A stretch of DNA of 64,000 bases from Bedellia somnulentella (Eukaryota; Arthropoda; Insecta; Lepidoptera; Bedelliidae): positions 17,996,401 to 18,060,400 of the forward strand of contig OY755175.1 in the NCBI GenBank assembly GCA_963576735.1. The letters run 5' to 3'. The notes under the pieces were generated by a model. The model had not been told where the DNA came from. It worked only from the letters and a program-made list of their open reading frames with translations, and did not search any database. Positions 45,001-53,850 of the stretch are shown in pieces (the first letter of the stretch is position 1; each line of letters begins with the position of its first letter). Both the position numbers and the translations under genes were made by a program.

Positions 45001-48000
45001 GTATGATAACAGCTTTCATTCTATCCTTTTCTTGATTGTTTTTACATTGGTGCAGTAGTCCTTCAATTGTTTGTTCAGGGAATTGTCCTGACATATGATC
45101 GAAGCATCTCAGAACTTCGAAATGATTTTTAACTGTATGTGGTTGATCATAATCTGGTTCTAAAACGACTAAATTAAACATCGTATGATTTGTACTATTT
45201 ATGACGTTATCATTCAGACATATTTTAGGATTCAATGCTGACGGTGTTATTAAATACGATATACATTGACTTATGTAGTACGGATTGATATTGGTTTTCC
45301 GGTACAGACTCAATAAAGTAAGTACGAATTTATTTATTATTTCATTGAATTTTCTCTCTGATATAAGTCGGGTAAGAGGTCCTAATGCCTCAAGCACTGA
45401 CTCTGAAACTTTAGCCTCAGAAGAATGTAACCACTGATTACACAGAACGTCGAATATTATGGAAAATTCTACGACAAAATTGTCTTTGATCGAGGTGATG
45501 TTGTCGTTTTCTACATTGTCCCCTATTTGTTCTGAGACGGCAATAGCAAAGTGACCAAAAGCTGAAAAAAATAAAGGACATTGTAAAAAAAAAACATTTA
45601 TTTGCCAATACATGAGTATATATGTATAAATGTAGACCAATTAATTTGTAGATAAGAAAGTATATTTCATTATCAGATGGAATTTGGGTGATGATATTTA
45701 CATACCATACGAGAATGCTTGCTTAGTTCCCTCAGCTCTGATGAGTGAGAGCAGAGGCAGCATTTTCCCGAGAATATCCTTAATAAACGGCACTATATCT
45801 CTAGTGTTGACAGCAGCTAAGGTGCCCAGGGTATGTGGTATCGTGTAGTGAGGGACTGACGCTGTGTTGATTTCCTTCATTAATGATTGTAAGACCTGAG
45901 TGGATACAACAATTGGTTATCAGCAAAAGTAACTCTTAAATACACAAACTGTGCTTATGATAAAAAGAAGGGGTGTATTAAGTTGAAGTAAGACATTCAT
46001 TAAAAGAAATAAGAATAATATATTTCATGGGACTCCTGCCTAATAATAACGCAAGCGAGTGAAATAAGAAGGAAAACTCAAAGATTTGGTTAGCAGGAAT
46101 GGCGTCGATTTCCACAAATAATATGGACATAATCACTCTCATACATCCCATTCTATATGGGTAGGTTTTTAAATAATTTTATGGCACGCGACTTATTATG
46201 ATCATATGCGAAGCTAACCTTCACTCATATTCATTGACCTTAACAATAGGCTATTTGACTGTAATAAAAATATATATTTTTTTTCATTATTCTTAATATT
46301 TCTTTTATGGAGCAATATGTAATAATGCGAGATAAAATTATTGCATTATTTCACTAAAATCCGTCTTCTAAAATAAGTATTTTTGATGCAACTGTCCCGT
46401 GACTAAAAACGACCGTGATTGCCTATTTCTATAATGACGTAGATCGCGCATAAACAGACTGTGTATCGCTTCGCTCATTGGTGTTTAATGCGGAATTGAC
46501 GTCACTTGTGCTACAGCCGCTATATTACTTAAAGTCGCGTTTTCGCGGCACATTTGAATATTACATTTTCTTTTTCGATTTTTTAATAAAATAGCTAAAA
46601 TGAAGACAGAAAAATATTTTTTTAGGGCTCCTTATAAACAAATTAACACCGTAAGATAGATTTCAAAACTTAGTCAAATAGCCTATTGGACTCTTTTCAT
46701 TTTTAGTTTGCCAAAAGCATCACATCTTCTTACAACAAGAGTTATCGGTTTCAATCGCAAATCTGGCTTACACTAACCTTTCCCATAGTCATATGTGTGG
46801 TTAATCTATCATGTATGGAATGTATCTGAAATATCTAGGAAACCCACATGGCAAACTTTTACTTAGTCTTGTGACAAGAGTATTTGAACAAAAATGGCGA
46901 AAGGCCTTTACTCTGAGCACTGTTTGCACAAAAAAATACTTGAGATATTTAGAAGCATTAGTAGCCCTGCCCGCTCCTGGAGAATATATGGCGTGAATGT
47001 TTGAGTGAGTTGAGTAAGACGAAACAAATGATAAACTATCACAAATCCATAATGAAACTGTAGAAGATGAAATTTCATACCATATCCAGATAAACATAGC
47101 TGATAGCAACCAGTACAGATGAGGCCCCGAGCTGCACAGTGGGCTGGTAGTCTGTGGATTGGGTCATCGCTCTCAGCATAGCACCAACTAGTTCGGCAGC
47201 CATTTCTTTTTGCACCAACTTCATATGGTTCACACATGTTAGCTCTAGCACCCTGTAAATGTTTAATTATCTGCTTATAGAAGTCGAAAAATAGTATGTT
47301 AGTAAATGTTGCTACAAACAAGGGCTAGATTGTGACAATTGAAGAAATTTTAGCGCAACATGGAAAAATCAGTACACCTCCGCTAATATATTGGTTTACT
47401 TTTATTTTTTTTACGGATTGATAAATAAAAATCATACTGTATAACAAACAGGGCTAAAAATCACAAAAAAAGGGTTCCCCAAGCTTAAGAATTCAAAATT
47501 TTTGGACAAATCCATATGCCTCAAAAAGCCACAAAACCTAAGTTTTCCATCTTACTACACCCTTGGAAATAAATTGGTAAGTGCATACACATGTGCATAT
47601 ACATACACAGCATATATAAGACTTTTAAGCAATCTTATATATTCATCCAACCATATCATCATCGGCTACTAATTTAAAACTATTGGAAAAAATTCGCAAA
47701 CAATATAATAACCTACCAATATGAATTGCCCCACATGAACGCACTGCCCAGGAAATGCAAAAGATAACAGATTTTCTTTACACCAGGGGATCAAGTGACA
47801 CATGATGTTTATAAGTATATAAAGGAACAGGTCCGTCAGCCTCTGTTCACTCTTTAAAGGAAAAAGTATTATAAGATTGAGTCCCCTATATTCCACTATA
47901 TATATAGTCTGTGTAGTGTCGGCTTAGAACAGCACTACACCATTTCTTCGTATGGGTGTACGTAAGAGGCGACTTACGGTACTGGGGCTTTTAAGGGAGT

Positions 48001-51000
48001 TTTGAGCGATGTAGTTGGAGACCCATCACCAACAATCTTTTTTTTAATCGTTTTTTCCCCACTCACATTTTCAAAAGTGGCTGAGGAATTGCTTAGCTCT
48101 GGCTACCCCTTCTAGGTATTTATAGTTGTGAATATAATATGTTTGTATGTATATGTGGGTGATTCTCCGTAAACTGGGCAACTCATGGTCACCAAGCAAT
48201 AAAAAATACAGTAGTTTATTAATTAAATATTTGAGAATGAAAAGTGTTTAATGAAAACGTCATCTAGTTGTCACAATAAAAACAAAATAGTACAATTACC
48301 TATTTCCATTTTAAAAAACCTGTTTTTAGGCCCGGAAAACAGTCCCCTGGGTGGTCACAAAATCAAATTTTATGTTATTAGGTAACTTATTTTCAATATA
48401 ACTTTGCTAAATCAATACTGGTGTTCCATGTTATATTACTAAAAAGTTAATATTTATAAAAAATATTTCAGGAAATTAAATAAAAGATATTTTTTTAATA
48501 ATACCCTATTTCAAAGTTTGTCCCCAAGTTTTGTGAACAGTCCCCTGTCAAATATTTAAAACGTTATTAAAATTTCATTCAAAGTTTGATTTTGGGATTA
48601 AGCAGTAGAAACGAAACGTAAATGATCAGAAGTTAGCAACGATTCCCCCAAAAGCACACCCACGCCATTTTGTTAAGTGCCAGGCGAATTCTAGTCACCT
48701 AGACACGTGCTGGAACGCTACGCCCGTCAGTCCACTGGTAAGTAATATTTCCGGCAATTTTAAAATTTATGTAATAATATTTAATATGTGTTGTGTATTT
48801 TTGTAGTTAATTGTGTTTTTTGGTTTTAATTTGAATGTAAACTTCATATTTTCTATGCAAGTTTGTATTTAAATCAAAATAGACAGTCCCCTGGCAACAG
48901 TCCCCTGCTATTTATTAGATCAGGGGACTGTTTCTTGTTCCAGGGGACTGTTTTATATTCTTTACACTTATTTCAGGTTCGTCTATCGACTTGAAATATG
49001 GCACCAAGGAAGAAAAAACTAACAAGAGAAGAAACATTACAAAGAAAAAGAGATAATGAGCGTAAACGGTATGAAAGTATGAAAAATTATCCACAGAAAA
49101 GGGAAGAACTGAGAGAGAAAGAACGCCTCAAGAACTTGAAAAAAAAGGAAAAGGGTTCTAGAAAACTTGTCAAAGATATGACTCCGAGAGAACATAGAGA
49201 AACAAAGAAGTGGAAAGAGCACTGCACGCAGTATCGAAAAAAGAATAAGGCGTTACGAGACATCACGCAAATGTTTGTGAAGGAAAACACACCTGATTAC
49301 ATTGCATCTGAGACCCAGTCATCTGCTCCTGCTCCTCAAATAATTCCCAAGAAGAAACATGATAAAGCGAGAAAAATGCGGTATATAATGATGAAAAATA
49401 AAAATGACGAAATTATGAGGTTAAAGAAAAAGCTATCGAAATATAAGAAACGCTTATCAAGACTAGAAAAGAAGAAGCAAGATGAAAATTCTCAGAAAGA
49501 AACTCCAAATACCAAACTGCAAAAGATGCTTGATATACCAGAATCCAGAAAAGAATTAGTTAAGAAAGCTTTGTTCGGCGAAGTCTTGAAGGAGCAATTG
49601 GAAGAAAACTTATCTCAAACTAAAACTGTGACCTAGAAACGTTTGATTACCAAAATAGTGTCAGGAAAGTTGGTGAATAAATATAAGCTATGGAGAATGA
49701 AAGATGGTGGAGTTTTAAACTATAAAAGAATAATGAAAGCTTAAGTATCTGTAACAAGAAAACGTAAACTTTCAAGCAAAGTGTTTGCTGAGGTCACAAA
49801 TTTCTACCAAGATGACTCAAATAGCAGACTGGGAGCAGGGAAGAAGGAGTTCATAACGAGAAAAAAGTTGCGGAAACAAAAAATATATTTGCTCGATTCG
49901 CTACTTGGTTTGTATAAAAAGTTCAAGCAGACTTCAAGTGTCAATATCTCTTATGAGACCTTCTGTAAACTACGCCCATTTTGGGTGGTTGTTCCTAAAC
50001 TTGGAGAACGCAATACTTGCCTGTGCGACACACATGCAAATGTGGACTTGAAATTGACAGCCCTTCATTCTCGTAAAATTTTGAGTTATAACAGCCACCC
50101 TAAGCTTCTTGAAGAGTAACCGATTTGATGAGCAGTGTTTGGCTAGAGAATGCCAAAATTGTTTTAACAGGACTCCTCACCAAGTAACAGGTATCTTCTA
50201 TTCGTCACTAGATTTAATAAGTGACGTCGTATTAGTGATGAAGAGTTTAAGCTGCTTCTGTTGTGACGAAAGTTGCGCCTATTTCAACATCGGAAAAATG
50301 GGTTATGAATTATTGCCGAGACTGAACCTGGATGACGTTTATACAGATTCAGAGAAGGCAAGAATGTGAAATATAGATATGTAAGTGTTATTCGTGATAT
50401 AGATGATGAAGAAGGTGAAATTACTGTTTCTTTTCTGAAACTACATGATGAAAAAGGTCAAACATTTAAATTAAATGAAGAGGATGTAGCGGATGTAACA
50501 AGGATGTAACATTGGATCAAGTGGTGGAGAAGTTGCCTAGTCCAAATATTTTATTAAAAGGCAAAAGAGTATTTCATAAGTTTGATTTACCTGTCAATGT
50601 CTTTGATAAATAATACCAATTGGCCTAGACCTCGGTTTTATAACATACTCTTTTTATATTATAAATCGATAAAGGACATCAAACTAAACAACTTTGCCCA
50701 TGGAATGCCTATCTAAAATATTGTAATTTTCAAAAAATTATAATAATTAAAAATTGTCGTACCTAGTTCAAACTGAGAATGTATAGAATGAGAATCTTTG
50801 CTTCAGTGAAAATAAGAAATAAAAAAAAAACATTTGATCTATGGTGTAAACAAAAACATAACCTCTTTCGGTATTTTCCAGTTCAATCGCTCGCTTACCG
50901 GTTTATTTTCATGATATTATTTTTCAACGACGATCAATACAACCGGAAAATACCGAAAGAAGTTATATTTTTGTTTACAGAGCGAAAAGCATAGATCAAA

Positions 51001-52996
51001 TGTTTTTTTTTTATTTCTTATTTTCACTGAAGCAAAGATTCTCATTCTGTACATTCTCAGTTTGAACTAGGTACGACAATTTTTTAATTATTATATTTTT
51101 TTGAAAATTACAATATTTTAGATAGGCATTCCATGGGCAAAGTTGTTTAGTTTGATGTCCTTTATCGATTTATAATATAAAAAGGGTATGTTATAAAAGC
51201 GAGGTCTAGGCCAATTTATGTTGTTGCAGTTTTGCCTTAAAAATTATAATTTAAAATAATGCTTTTAAAGGCTATATGAAGGCTGAAGTGAATTTTATAT
51301 ATTTTTTAAATGTTTATTAAGTATAAGTTGATTGTAATAATTAAAAAATAGGACTGAACAGAAACTCCAAGTTCCTTCTAAGAATTTAAGCTACTGATAA
51401 TAATGTACCTACGTATAAGGTGAGATCTCATAGCTAATTTTAAGATTTCTTTAAGAGGTTGTCAAAATATAAGATGTATAACATAAGTACTCAAGGAAAG
51501 ATAAATAAATATGTAGATTTTGTGATTAAACAGTGCATATTATTTATAAAAAGTCAGTCCCCTGTAGTAGGCAACAGTCCCCTGTGTCAGTTTTTTCGAA
51601 AAAGTTTAATATTTCCTAAAATAAGTAGAACTTCAAGCGTTCTGTTAATGCATAGTATTATATACATAATAAACTATTATATTGAGTAGATAGGTCTTTA
51701 AAATTAAATAAAAATTGGCTGGGACACTTTTCGCCCAAAAGTTGCCCACTTTACGGAGAAACACCCATGTATGTCCCCTATATGTCATCAAAATTGTATC
51801 ATAACATAACTTACTGTATGCTCTCAATAGTTTTGGAAATAAATTGCTAATTAATGTGGACAGATAGTAAGACATGAAAAACTTAAAAGGGATTTGTCTC
51901 GGAAACTCTCGGATTTCCTCCAAAGGGAAACTGGTTGTAAAAAAAATATATGCCTAAATTGCCATGTTGCAGTTAGCATACTTTTTGGTATGACACACAT
52001 TATAGGTCTTGCATGAATGTTGTACAATTTATTGCCTCATTCAAAATGAAGTGACTGCAAAAATCAGAAAACTAAAATACTTCTACACTTTTAATCATAG
52101 ATCACTTTTATAAAAAAAAAAAAAAGGTAACATACTTTTTTGAACCAAAATGTACTTTTTAAGTGCTTGACTTGTACTGTTTGAAACTCAGTTGCCAAAA
52201 CTTTTATCTTTTAATATTTTGTGTTATTTTCCAAATATTCTTTCAAGCTGCTTGGGAATAATGGTCAACCCCATTCTAGAACAAGCTCTTGTTCAATACA
52301 TAAACATCAGTGTTTTATGCATATCATTTGCAACCGTATGACAAAAATAAAATTAACTGGGCAGTTTTGTCACAAAATAGCATTAACCCATTTCTTGCAA
52401 TGGGTGTTATATGAGGCAACTAAGGGTTTCACCACTTTTTGAGTTTTTAAGTGATTGTTGCCAATGTGACTAGAGACCTCAGAGACCCTGGAGTATTTAA
52501 CTTTTATTTTTTTTTGTTACTCATCTTTCAAGTTACTAAGTCATTTCTAATTGAAAAGTGCTGGCTACCCTTTTTGGGAATTCTAGCCTTGAGTATAAGT
52601 ATATTGAATACAATAATTTTGGAACTTACTTGATTAAGTTAGCGAGTTGAACTGGATTCACTTTAGCCGTATTTTTGTAAAACTCGCAGAAATACTCAAT
52701 AACACTGTTGGGGTTAACAGCAGCCAGACGACCCAAGGACTTGATAACAGCGTTATTAACAGACTCCTCTTTATCTCCACACGACGTAATTAACACCTGA
52801 ACAGTCTCTGGAAAACAAAACAGAACTTGTATTGAATGATAAGAATATCATTCAAAAGCAGTATTTTTTATTTAGGTAATACTGCGACATAGCCAACATT
52901 TACATATCCATTTCACAAGTGTTAGTAAACTTTGTTATTGTGCAAATCACAACTCAAGAACATACCTTTGAAAATTACTGCATCCTGGGACGCCAT
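35948..52996 (-). CDS. MROH1: MROH1, maestro HEAT-like repeat protein (14 exons found)
   Basis: Exons (minus strand): 52996-52966, 52807-52630, 47252-47081, 45895-45706, 45561-42726, 42328-42175, 41657-41397, 39925-39657, 39058-39007, 38749-38552, 37941-37766, 37019-36913, 36591-36451, 36044-35948. All have GT-AG sites; phases agree except at exon 8 to 9, which is one base off. The joined ~1620 codons approach the size of human MROH1 (about 1640). Matches include SSVLVAISYVYL, KQAFSYAFGHFAIAVSEQ, VFDVLCNQWLHSSEAKV-like text and VLEALGPLTRL, EVLRCFDHM, SKVAVIICYGKVA and, at the C-terminus, GRLILDDFLTALLRNL. The whole protein is alpha-helical HEAT repeats; no catalytic motif. Function is poorly known; cytoplasmic scaffold is a fair guess. 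The last ~50 codons were not located. Confidence 0.9.
36147..36410 (-). repeat. F1 SINE, complete copy in MROH1 intron
   Basis: ACATACATACATATACTCAC, GAAGGGGTAGCCAGAGCTAA, GGTCTCCAACCGCATCGCC, TTCGCCTCTTACGTACACCC and ACACTACACAGC. Same orientation as the gene. Confidence 0.88.
36451..36591 (-). CDS. MROH1: MROH1 exon 13
   Basis: Acceptor CCATTACAG, donor CCCAG|GTTTGT (non-optimal), 141 nt, phase 0 to 0. Encodes KQIFKTFPAPKSNDLVQNHL and GRLILDDFLTALLRNLAQ, matching the HFGEFLNTTCKHL region of the vertebrate protein. Confidence 0.85.
36648..36885 (+). repeat. F1 SINE, copy with deletion before the 3' module
   Basis: GCCGTGTAGTGTCGGCTTAG, CGTAAGAGGCGACTAAGGGT, GGTTGGAGACCCGTCACC, GGCTGAGGAATTTCTGACTA; the CTCTGG part before CTACCCC is lost. 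Confidence 0.85.
36913..37019 (-). CDS. MROH1: MROH1 exon 12
   Basis: Acceptor CTTATTCCAG, donor TTAGA|GTGAGT, 107 nt, phase 1 to 0. Encodes IISSRVKSENLVEQAITCLP and CFLLHLCDSSPAVVR, a HEAT helix pair. Confidence 0.82.
37223..37718. mobile_element. About 0.5 kb MITE with AATTCGGTATGCA inverted ends
   Basis: AATTCGGTATGCAGTTTT at the left and AAAACTTTGCATACCGAATT at the right are near-complements. Interior AT-rich, no ORF. In MROH1 intron 11. The flanking duplication could not be settled. Confidence 0.6.
37766..37941 (-). CDS. MROH1: MROH1 exon 11
   Basis: Acceptor CATTATTCCAG, donor TTTG|GTGAGT, 176 nt, phase 2 to 1. Encodes PLAAIQGLCRLLTELDTL and CVLLREFSIRLFG. Confidence 0.85.
38288..38536 (+). 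repeat. F1 SINE, complete copy
   Basis: TGTGTAGTGTCGGATTAGAA, CGTAAGAGGCGACTAACGGT, GCGGTTGGAGACCCATCACC, CTGGCTACCCCTTCTTGGGA, GTATATGTATGTATG tail. It ends about 15 bp before the donor of MROH1 exon 10, on the intron side. Confidence 0.9.
38552..38749 (-). CDS. MROH1: MROH1 exon 10
   Basis: Acceptor CTTCACAG, donor GCTAA|GTAAGT, 198 nt, phase 2 to 2. Encodes NQIQVETIIATLNSAWKDED, DRVRATSLRGIANVAQL and PIAFAALSQGVDSQKAK, a textbook HEAT repeat. Confidence 0.87.
39007..39058 (-). CDS. MROH1: MROH1 exon 9 (52 nt, junction problem)
   Basis: Open frame EKYLDTVMKDYETLLACE ending in donor GCGA|GTGAGT, which fits exon 10 in phase. At the upstream side the acceptor CCTAG gives phase 1 (or AG two bases later gives phase 0), whereas exon 8 ends in phase 2. 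The F1 SINE begins only about 20 bp beyond the acceptor and may have altered the site. The exon itself is convincing because the peptide continues the helix of exon 8 (LLLQ-E-KYLD). Confidence 0.65.
39078..39505 (+). repeat. F1 SINE interrupted by an F2 fragment
   Basis: F1 head and core at 39078-39240 (TAGAATAGCACTACCCCATT, GTAAGAGGCGACTAACGGTA), then an F2 tail piece (39255-39390), then F1 continues at about 39395 (TTCCCCACTCAACTTTCCAA) to the TATG tail. A nested insertion with both F1 halves in order. Confidence 0.82.
39255..39390 (+). repeat. F2 SINE tail piece nested in an F1 SINE
   Basis: AAAACGTGGGTACTCTGAAC, ACCAGGTGACAAAGTCACGT, CTCTGCCAACCCCTTCGGGG, GGCGTGAACGTTTATGTTATG. 5'-truncated as expected of reverse-transcribed copies. 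Confidence 0.85.
39657..39925 (-). CDS. MROH1: MROH1 exon 8 with a coding minisatellite
   Basis: Acceptor GTTTTCCTCAG, donor CAAGA|GTAAGT, 269 nt, phase 0 to 2. Encodes KDSVDIERLAVVLAGAG, then a low-complexity GTNGTS/GNNGTS tract, then LWRVVPALCAAARDTVAPRR and AIAMLAALLLQE. The tract is built from 18-bp units and is unlike the rest of this helical protein. Confidence 0.82.
39759..39842. repeat. 18-bp minisatellite inside MROH1 exon 8
   Basis: On the plus strand GGTACCATTATTACCACT repeats about four times with small changes; in the coding direction each unit gives six residues (GTSGNN). Units are multiples of three, so copy number changes keep the frame. Confidence 0.85.
40017..40200 (-). repeat. 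F1 SINE, diverged copy
   Basis: ACATACGAACGTCCGTACTC, GGGGTAACTAGAGATTCAG, AAGGTCGCCTTTTACTATAC, GGGTTAGTGCTATTTC. An old copy in MROH1 intron 7. Confidence 0.7.
40249..40501 (+). repeat. F1 SINE, complete copy
   Basis: GCTGTGTAGTGTCGGCTTAG through CGTAAAAGGCGACTAACGG and GGCTGAGGAATTTCTAATTC to GCCGTGAGTATATG and the (TATG)n tail. Antisense to MROH1. Confidence 0.9.
40806..41125 (+). repeat. F5 tRNA-derived SINE, full-length
   Basis: Head at about 40806-40876 has an A-box-like TGGTCTAGCGGTTAAG and a B box GGTTCGATTGC, with six pairs between CCTCCG and CGGGGG. The body contains AAGCCGTCGGTCCCGACTAC, GTCGTTAGTCTGCCAACCCG and ends GGGGACATATATGGGCTGTG. Not an independent tRNA gene: it is the head of the SINE that also occurs at 28125. 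In MROH1 intron 7. Confidence 0.85.
41397..41657 (-). CDS. MROH1: MROH1 exon 7
   Basis: Acceptor AATTCCAG, donor TTTTG|GTAAGT, 261 nt, 87 codons in phase 0. Encodes LITALGEMLQEPSMSSICEA, RFPNLFATLYTTLACYID and ITLHTFDVFLERTGN. Confidence 0.85.
42175..42328 (-). CDS. MROH1: MROH1 exon 6
   Basis: Acceptor CTGTTTTCAG, donor CTTACT|GTAAGT, 154 nt, phase 2 to 0. Encodes SVLSCWRCLGDDETISTAIV and FLRVLNSVELFEDPYHIT. Confidence 0.85.
42726..45561 (-). CDS. MROH1: MROH1 exon 5 (2836 nt)
   Basis: The bulk of the protein in one exon, 945 codons, acceptor TATTTTTTTCAG, donor AATCC|GTAAGT. Contains FGHFAIAVSEQIGD, VSESVLEALGPLTRLI, EVLRCFDHMSGQFPEQTIEG, IDKYSVKFINILKVMTNMEQ, KLLNFISSKHSRNETELNVS and SKVAVIICYGKVASEC, colinear with vertebrate MROH1. 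Serial amphipathic helices typical of HEAT repeats run throughout; no membrane segment. The large size of this exon compared with the small ones around it suggests lineage-specific intron loss (inference). Confidence 0.93.
45706..45895 (-). CDS. MROH1: MROH1 exon 4
   Basis: Acceptor TCCACTCAG, donor TATG|GTATGT, 190 nt, phase 0 to 1. Encodes VLQSLMKEINTASVPHYTIP, HTLGTLAAVNTRDIVPFIKD and GTKQAFSYA at the junction, matching the LQTLANLSVANALGMVPFL...RQAF region of MROH1. Confidence 0.87.
46244..46688. mobile_element. 445 bp MITE with CAATAGGCTATTTGACT inverted ends
   Basis: CAATAGGCTATTTGACT at 46244-46260 and its exact complement at 46672-46688. No ORF. In MROH1 intron 3. No clear target duplication. 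Confidence 0.72.
46740..47008 (+). repeat. F2 SINE, diverged copy
   Basis: CCATAGTCATATGTGTGGTT, AACCCACATGGCAAAC, GTCTTGTGACAAGAGTATTT, CCCTGCCCGCTCCTGGAG and GGCGTGAATGTTTGAG keep the F2 order. In MROH1 intron 3, just beyond the exon 3 donor. Confidence 0.7.
47081..47252 (-). CDS. MROH1: MROH1 exon 3
   Basis: Acceptor CATTTACAG, donor GATATG|GTATGA, 172 nt, phase 2 to 0. Encodes VLELTCVNHMKLVQKEMAAE, MLRAMTQSTDYQPTVQLG and ASSVLVAISYVYLDM, the last matching AASSVLVAVG of the vertebrate protein. Confidence 0.85.
47440..47585 (-). repeat. F1 SINE, heavily decayed copy
   Basis: GGGCTAAAAATCACAAAAAA, TTCCCCAAGCTTAAGAATTC and CTTGGAAATAAATTGGTAAG follow F1 order loosely. Low certainty. Confidence 0.4.
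47909..48156 (+). repeat. F1 SINE whose tail was the target of the 3.6 kb transposon
   Basis: GTGTAGTGTCGGCTTAGAAC to GGCTACCCCTTCTAGGTATT and a TATG-type tail that runs straight into the transposon's left end. Confidence 0.85.
48340..48950. promoter_or_regulatory. Left cluster of CAGTCCCCTG motifs
   Basis: Exact 10-mers at 48340-48349, 48538-48547, 48884-48893, 48898-48907 on the plus strand and at 48921-48930, 48941-48950 on the minus strand. They lie between the left terminus and the start of the transposon gene. Likely transposase binding sites or a promoter-linked array (inference). Confidence 0.75.
48998..50613 (+). pseudogene. Broken transposon protein gene, internally deleted
   Basis: ATG at 48998 opens 212 codons of Lys/Glu-rich, coiled-coil sequence (MAPRKKKLTREETLQRKRDN start). 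The same frame continues past stops at 49634 and about 49742 into FAEVTNFYQDDSNSRLGAGK, then ISYETFCKLRPFWVVVPKLG and CLCDTHANVDLKL. A frameshift near 50110 leads to ARECQNCFNRTPHQ and ends at 50369. Another frame then gives KYRYVSVIRDIDDEEGE to FHKFDLPVNVFDK, stop near 50611. These blocks match the N- and C-terminal parts of a transposon protein family I have seen across invertebrates but cannot name; the catalytic middle appears deleted. Not a host gene. Confidence 0.72.
50618..51216. repeat. 0.6 kb near-perfect palindrome
   Basis: Left arm from AATTGGCCTAGACCTCGG to about 50887, right arm from about 50936 to CGAGGTCTAGGCCAATT. Arms of about 270-280 bp differ at only a few positions and one extra 8-bp block near the centre (TTTTCGCTC). 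A transcript through it would fold into a long hairpin. It may be a foldback element nested in the transposon. Confidence 0.85.
51555..51584. promoter_or_regulatory. Right pair of CAGTCCCCTG motifs
   Basis: Two exact 10-mers at 51555-51564 and 51575-51584, about 185-210 bp from the right end, mirroring the nearest left motif, which is also about 180 bp from the left end. Confidence 0.75.
52374..52600 (+). repeat. F1 SINE, diverged copy
   Basis: AAAATAGCATTAACCCATTT, GAGGCAACTAAGGG, CTAGAGACC, CTGGCTACCCTTTTTGGGAA, CCTTGAGTATAAGTAT. Ends about 20 bp before the donor of MROH1 exon 2. Confidence 0.7.
52630..52807 (-). CDS. MROH1: MROH1 exon 2
   Basis: Acceptor GTTTTCCAG, donor TCAA|GTAAGT, 178 nt, phase 1 to 2. 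Encodes ETVQVLITSCGDKEESVNNA, VIKSLGRLAAVNPNSVIEYF and NTAKVNPVQLANLIK. Confidence 0.85.
52966..52996 (-). CDS. MROH1: MROH1 exon 1 with start codon
   Basis: ATG at 52996-52994, ten codons MASQDAVIFK and one extra base, donor AAAG|GTATGT. Too short for ORF finding; chosen because it joins exon 2 in phase and gives the expected short N-terminus before the first HEAT helix. Confidence 0.75.
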
Positions 52997-53605
52997 GATG
53001 TTGTTTTCTTTGTTTTCAAGATATATTTAAATAATTTGAATTTGAATTACATTACAGATCAATAAATGCAAGACTTATAGAAACAGATAATGAAATGAAA
53101 ATAAATATCTGTACTGTAGCGCACAATATGAATTGATTGATCGCAAGATTGATTGTTCAGATGACACTTGACTGACAGTATTGATTGTATTGGCAAACTT
53201 TACTTAAATTTGACATTTAGGGCTACCTATGTTGCAAGTATTACTTTAACGAATAATCCCAGATATCACAAAATTACAATAAAATTAGTGACCACTTAAA
53301 TTATTTACACTCAGACCTACAAGAGACAGAAATATAATTTATCACGTACACATACTTTTAGAAATCGTCATTGAATAAATAGGTAATATATTGGTGTTTT
53401 TTTAAAAGAAACAAAATATACTAATCAACTATTTTATTATTTGTTTGATACATATTTGAAAAAACTAATATTTAAGGTTTTCAATGGCACGTTTGTTACT
53501 TTTTCTAGTAAATTACGTTTCTTTTTCATGGAAAACCCTTGAGGTTATATTTCTGATGGAAGATTTTCCTGAACAGATCTGTTATCTGCAAAATAAGAAT
53601 GATTT

Positions 53606-53850
53606 GCTGTGTAGTGCTGGCTTAGAATAGCGCTACCTCATTTCTTCCGGTGGGTGTAAGTAAGAGGCGACTAACGATATTGGGGCTTTGAAGGGAACAT
53701 TGGGCGATGCGGTTGGAGACCCATCACCGACAACCTTTATTTTACTATCTTTTCCCCACTCAACTCTCCAAAAGTGGCTGAGGATTTTTTTAATTCCTTA
53801 GCTCTGACTACCCCTTCTAGGGATTTACAGCCGTGAGTATATATGTAGAA
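53606..53850 (+). repeat. F1 SINE, complete copy
   Basis: TGTGTAGTGCTGGCTTAGAA, GTAAGAGGCGACTAACGATA, GGTTGGAGACCCATCACC, CTGACTACCCCTTCTAGGGA, GCCGTGAGTATATATG. Confidence 0.88.

Larger units (their letters stand above)
48157..51766. mobile_element. 3.6 kb DNA transposon, dead copy, in MROH1 intron 2
   Basis: Terminal inverted repeats of about 27 bp: GGGTGATTCTCCGTAAACTG at the left against GGGTGTTTCTCCGTAAAGTG at the right (complement), both continuing GGCAACT. ATGT flanks both ends, but the target is a (TATG)n tail so the duplication length is ambiguous. Eight copies of CAGTCCCCTG lie near the ends. The interior holds a broken gene (48998 to about 50613) and a 0.6 kb palindrome. Superfamily not recognised with certainty. 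Confidence 0.85.
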
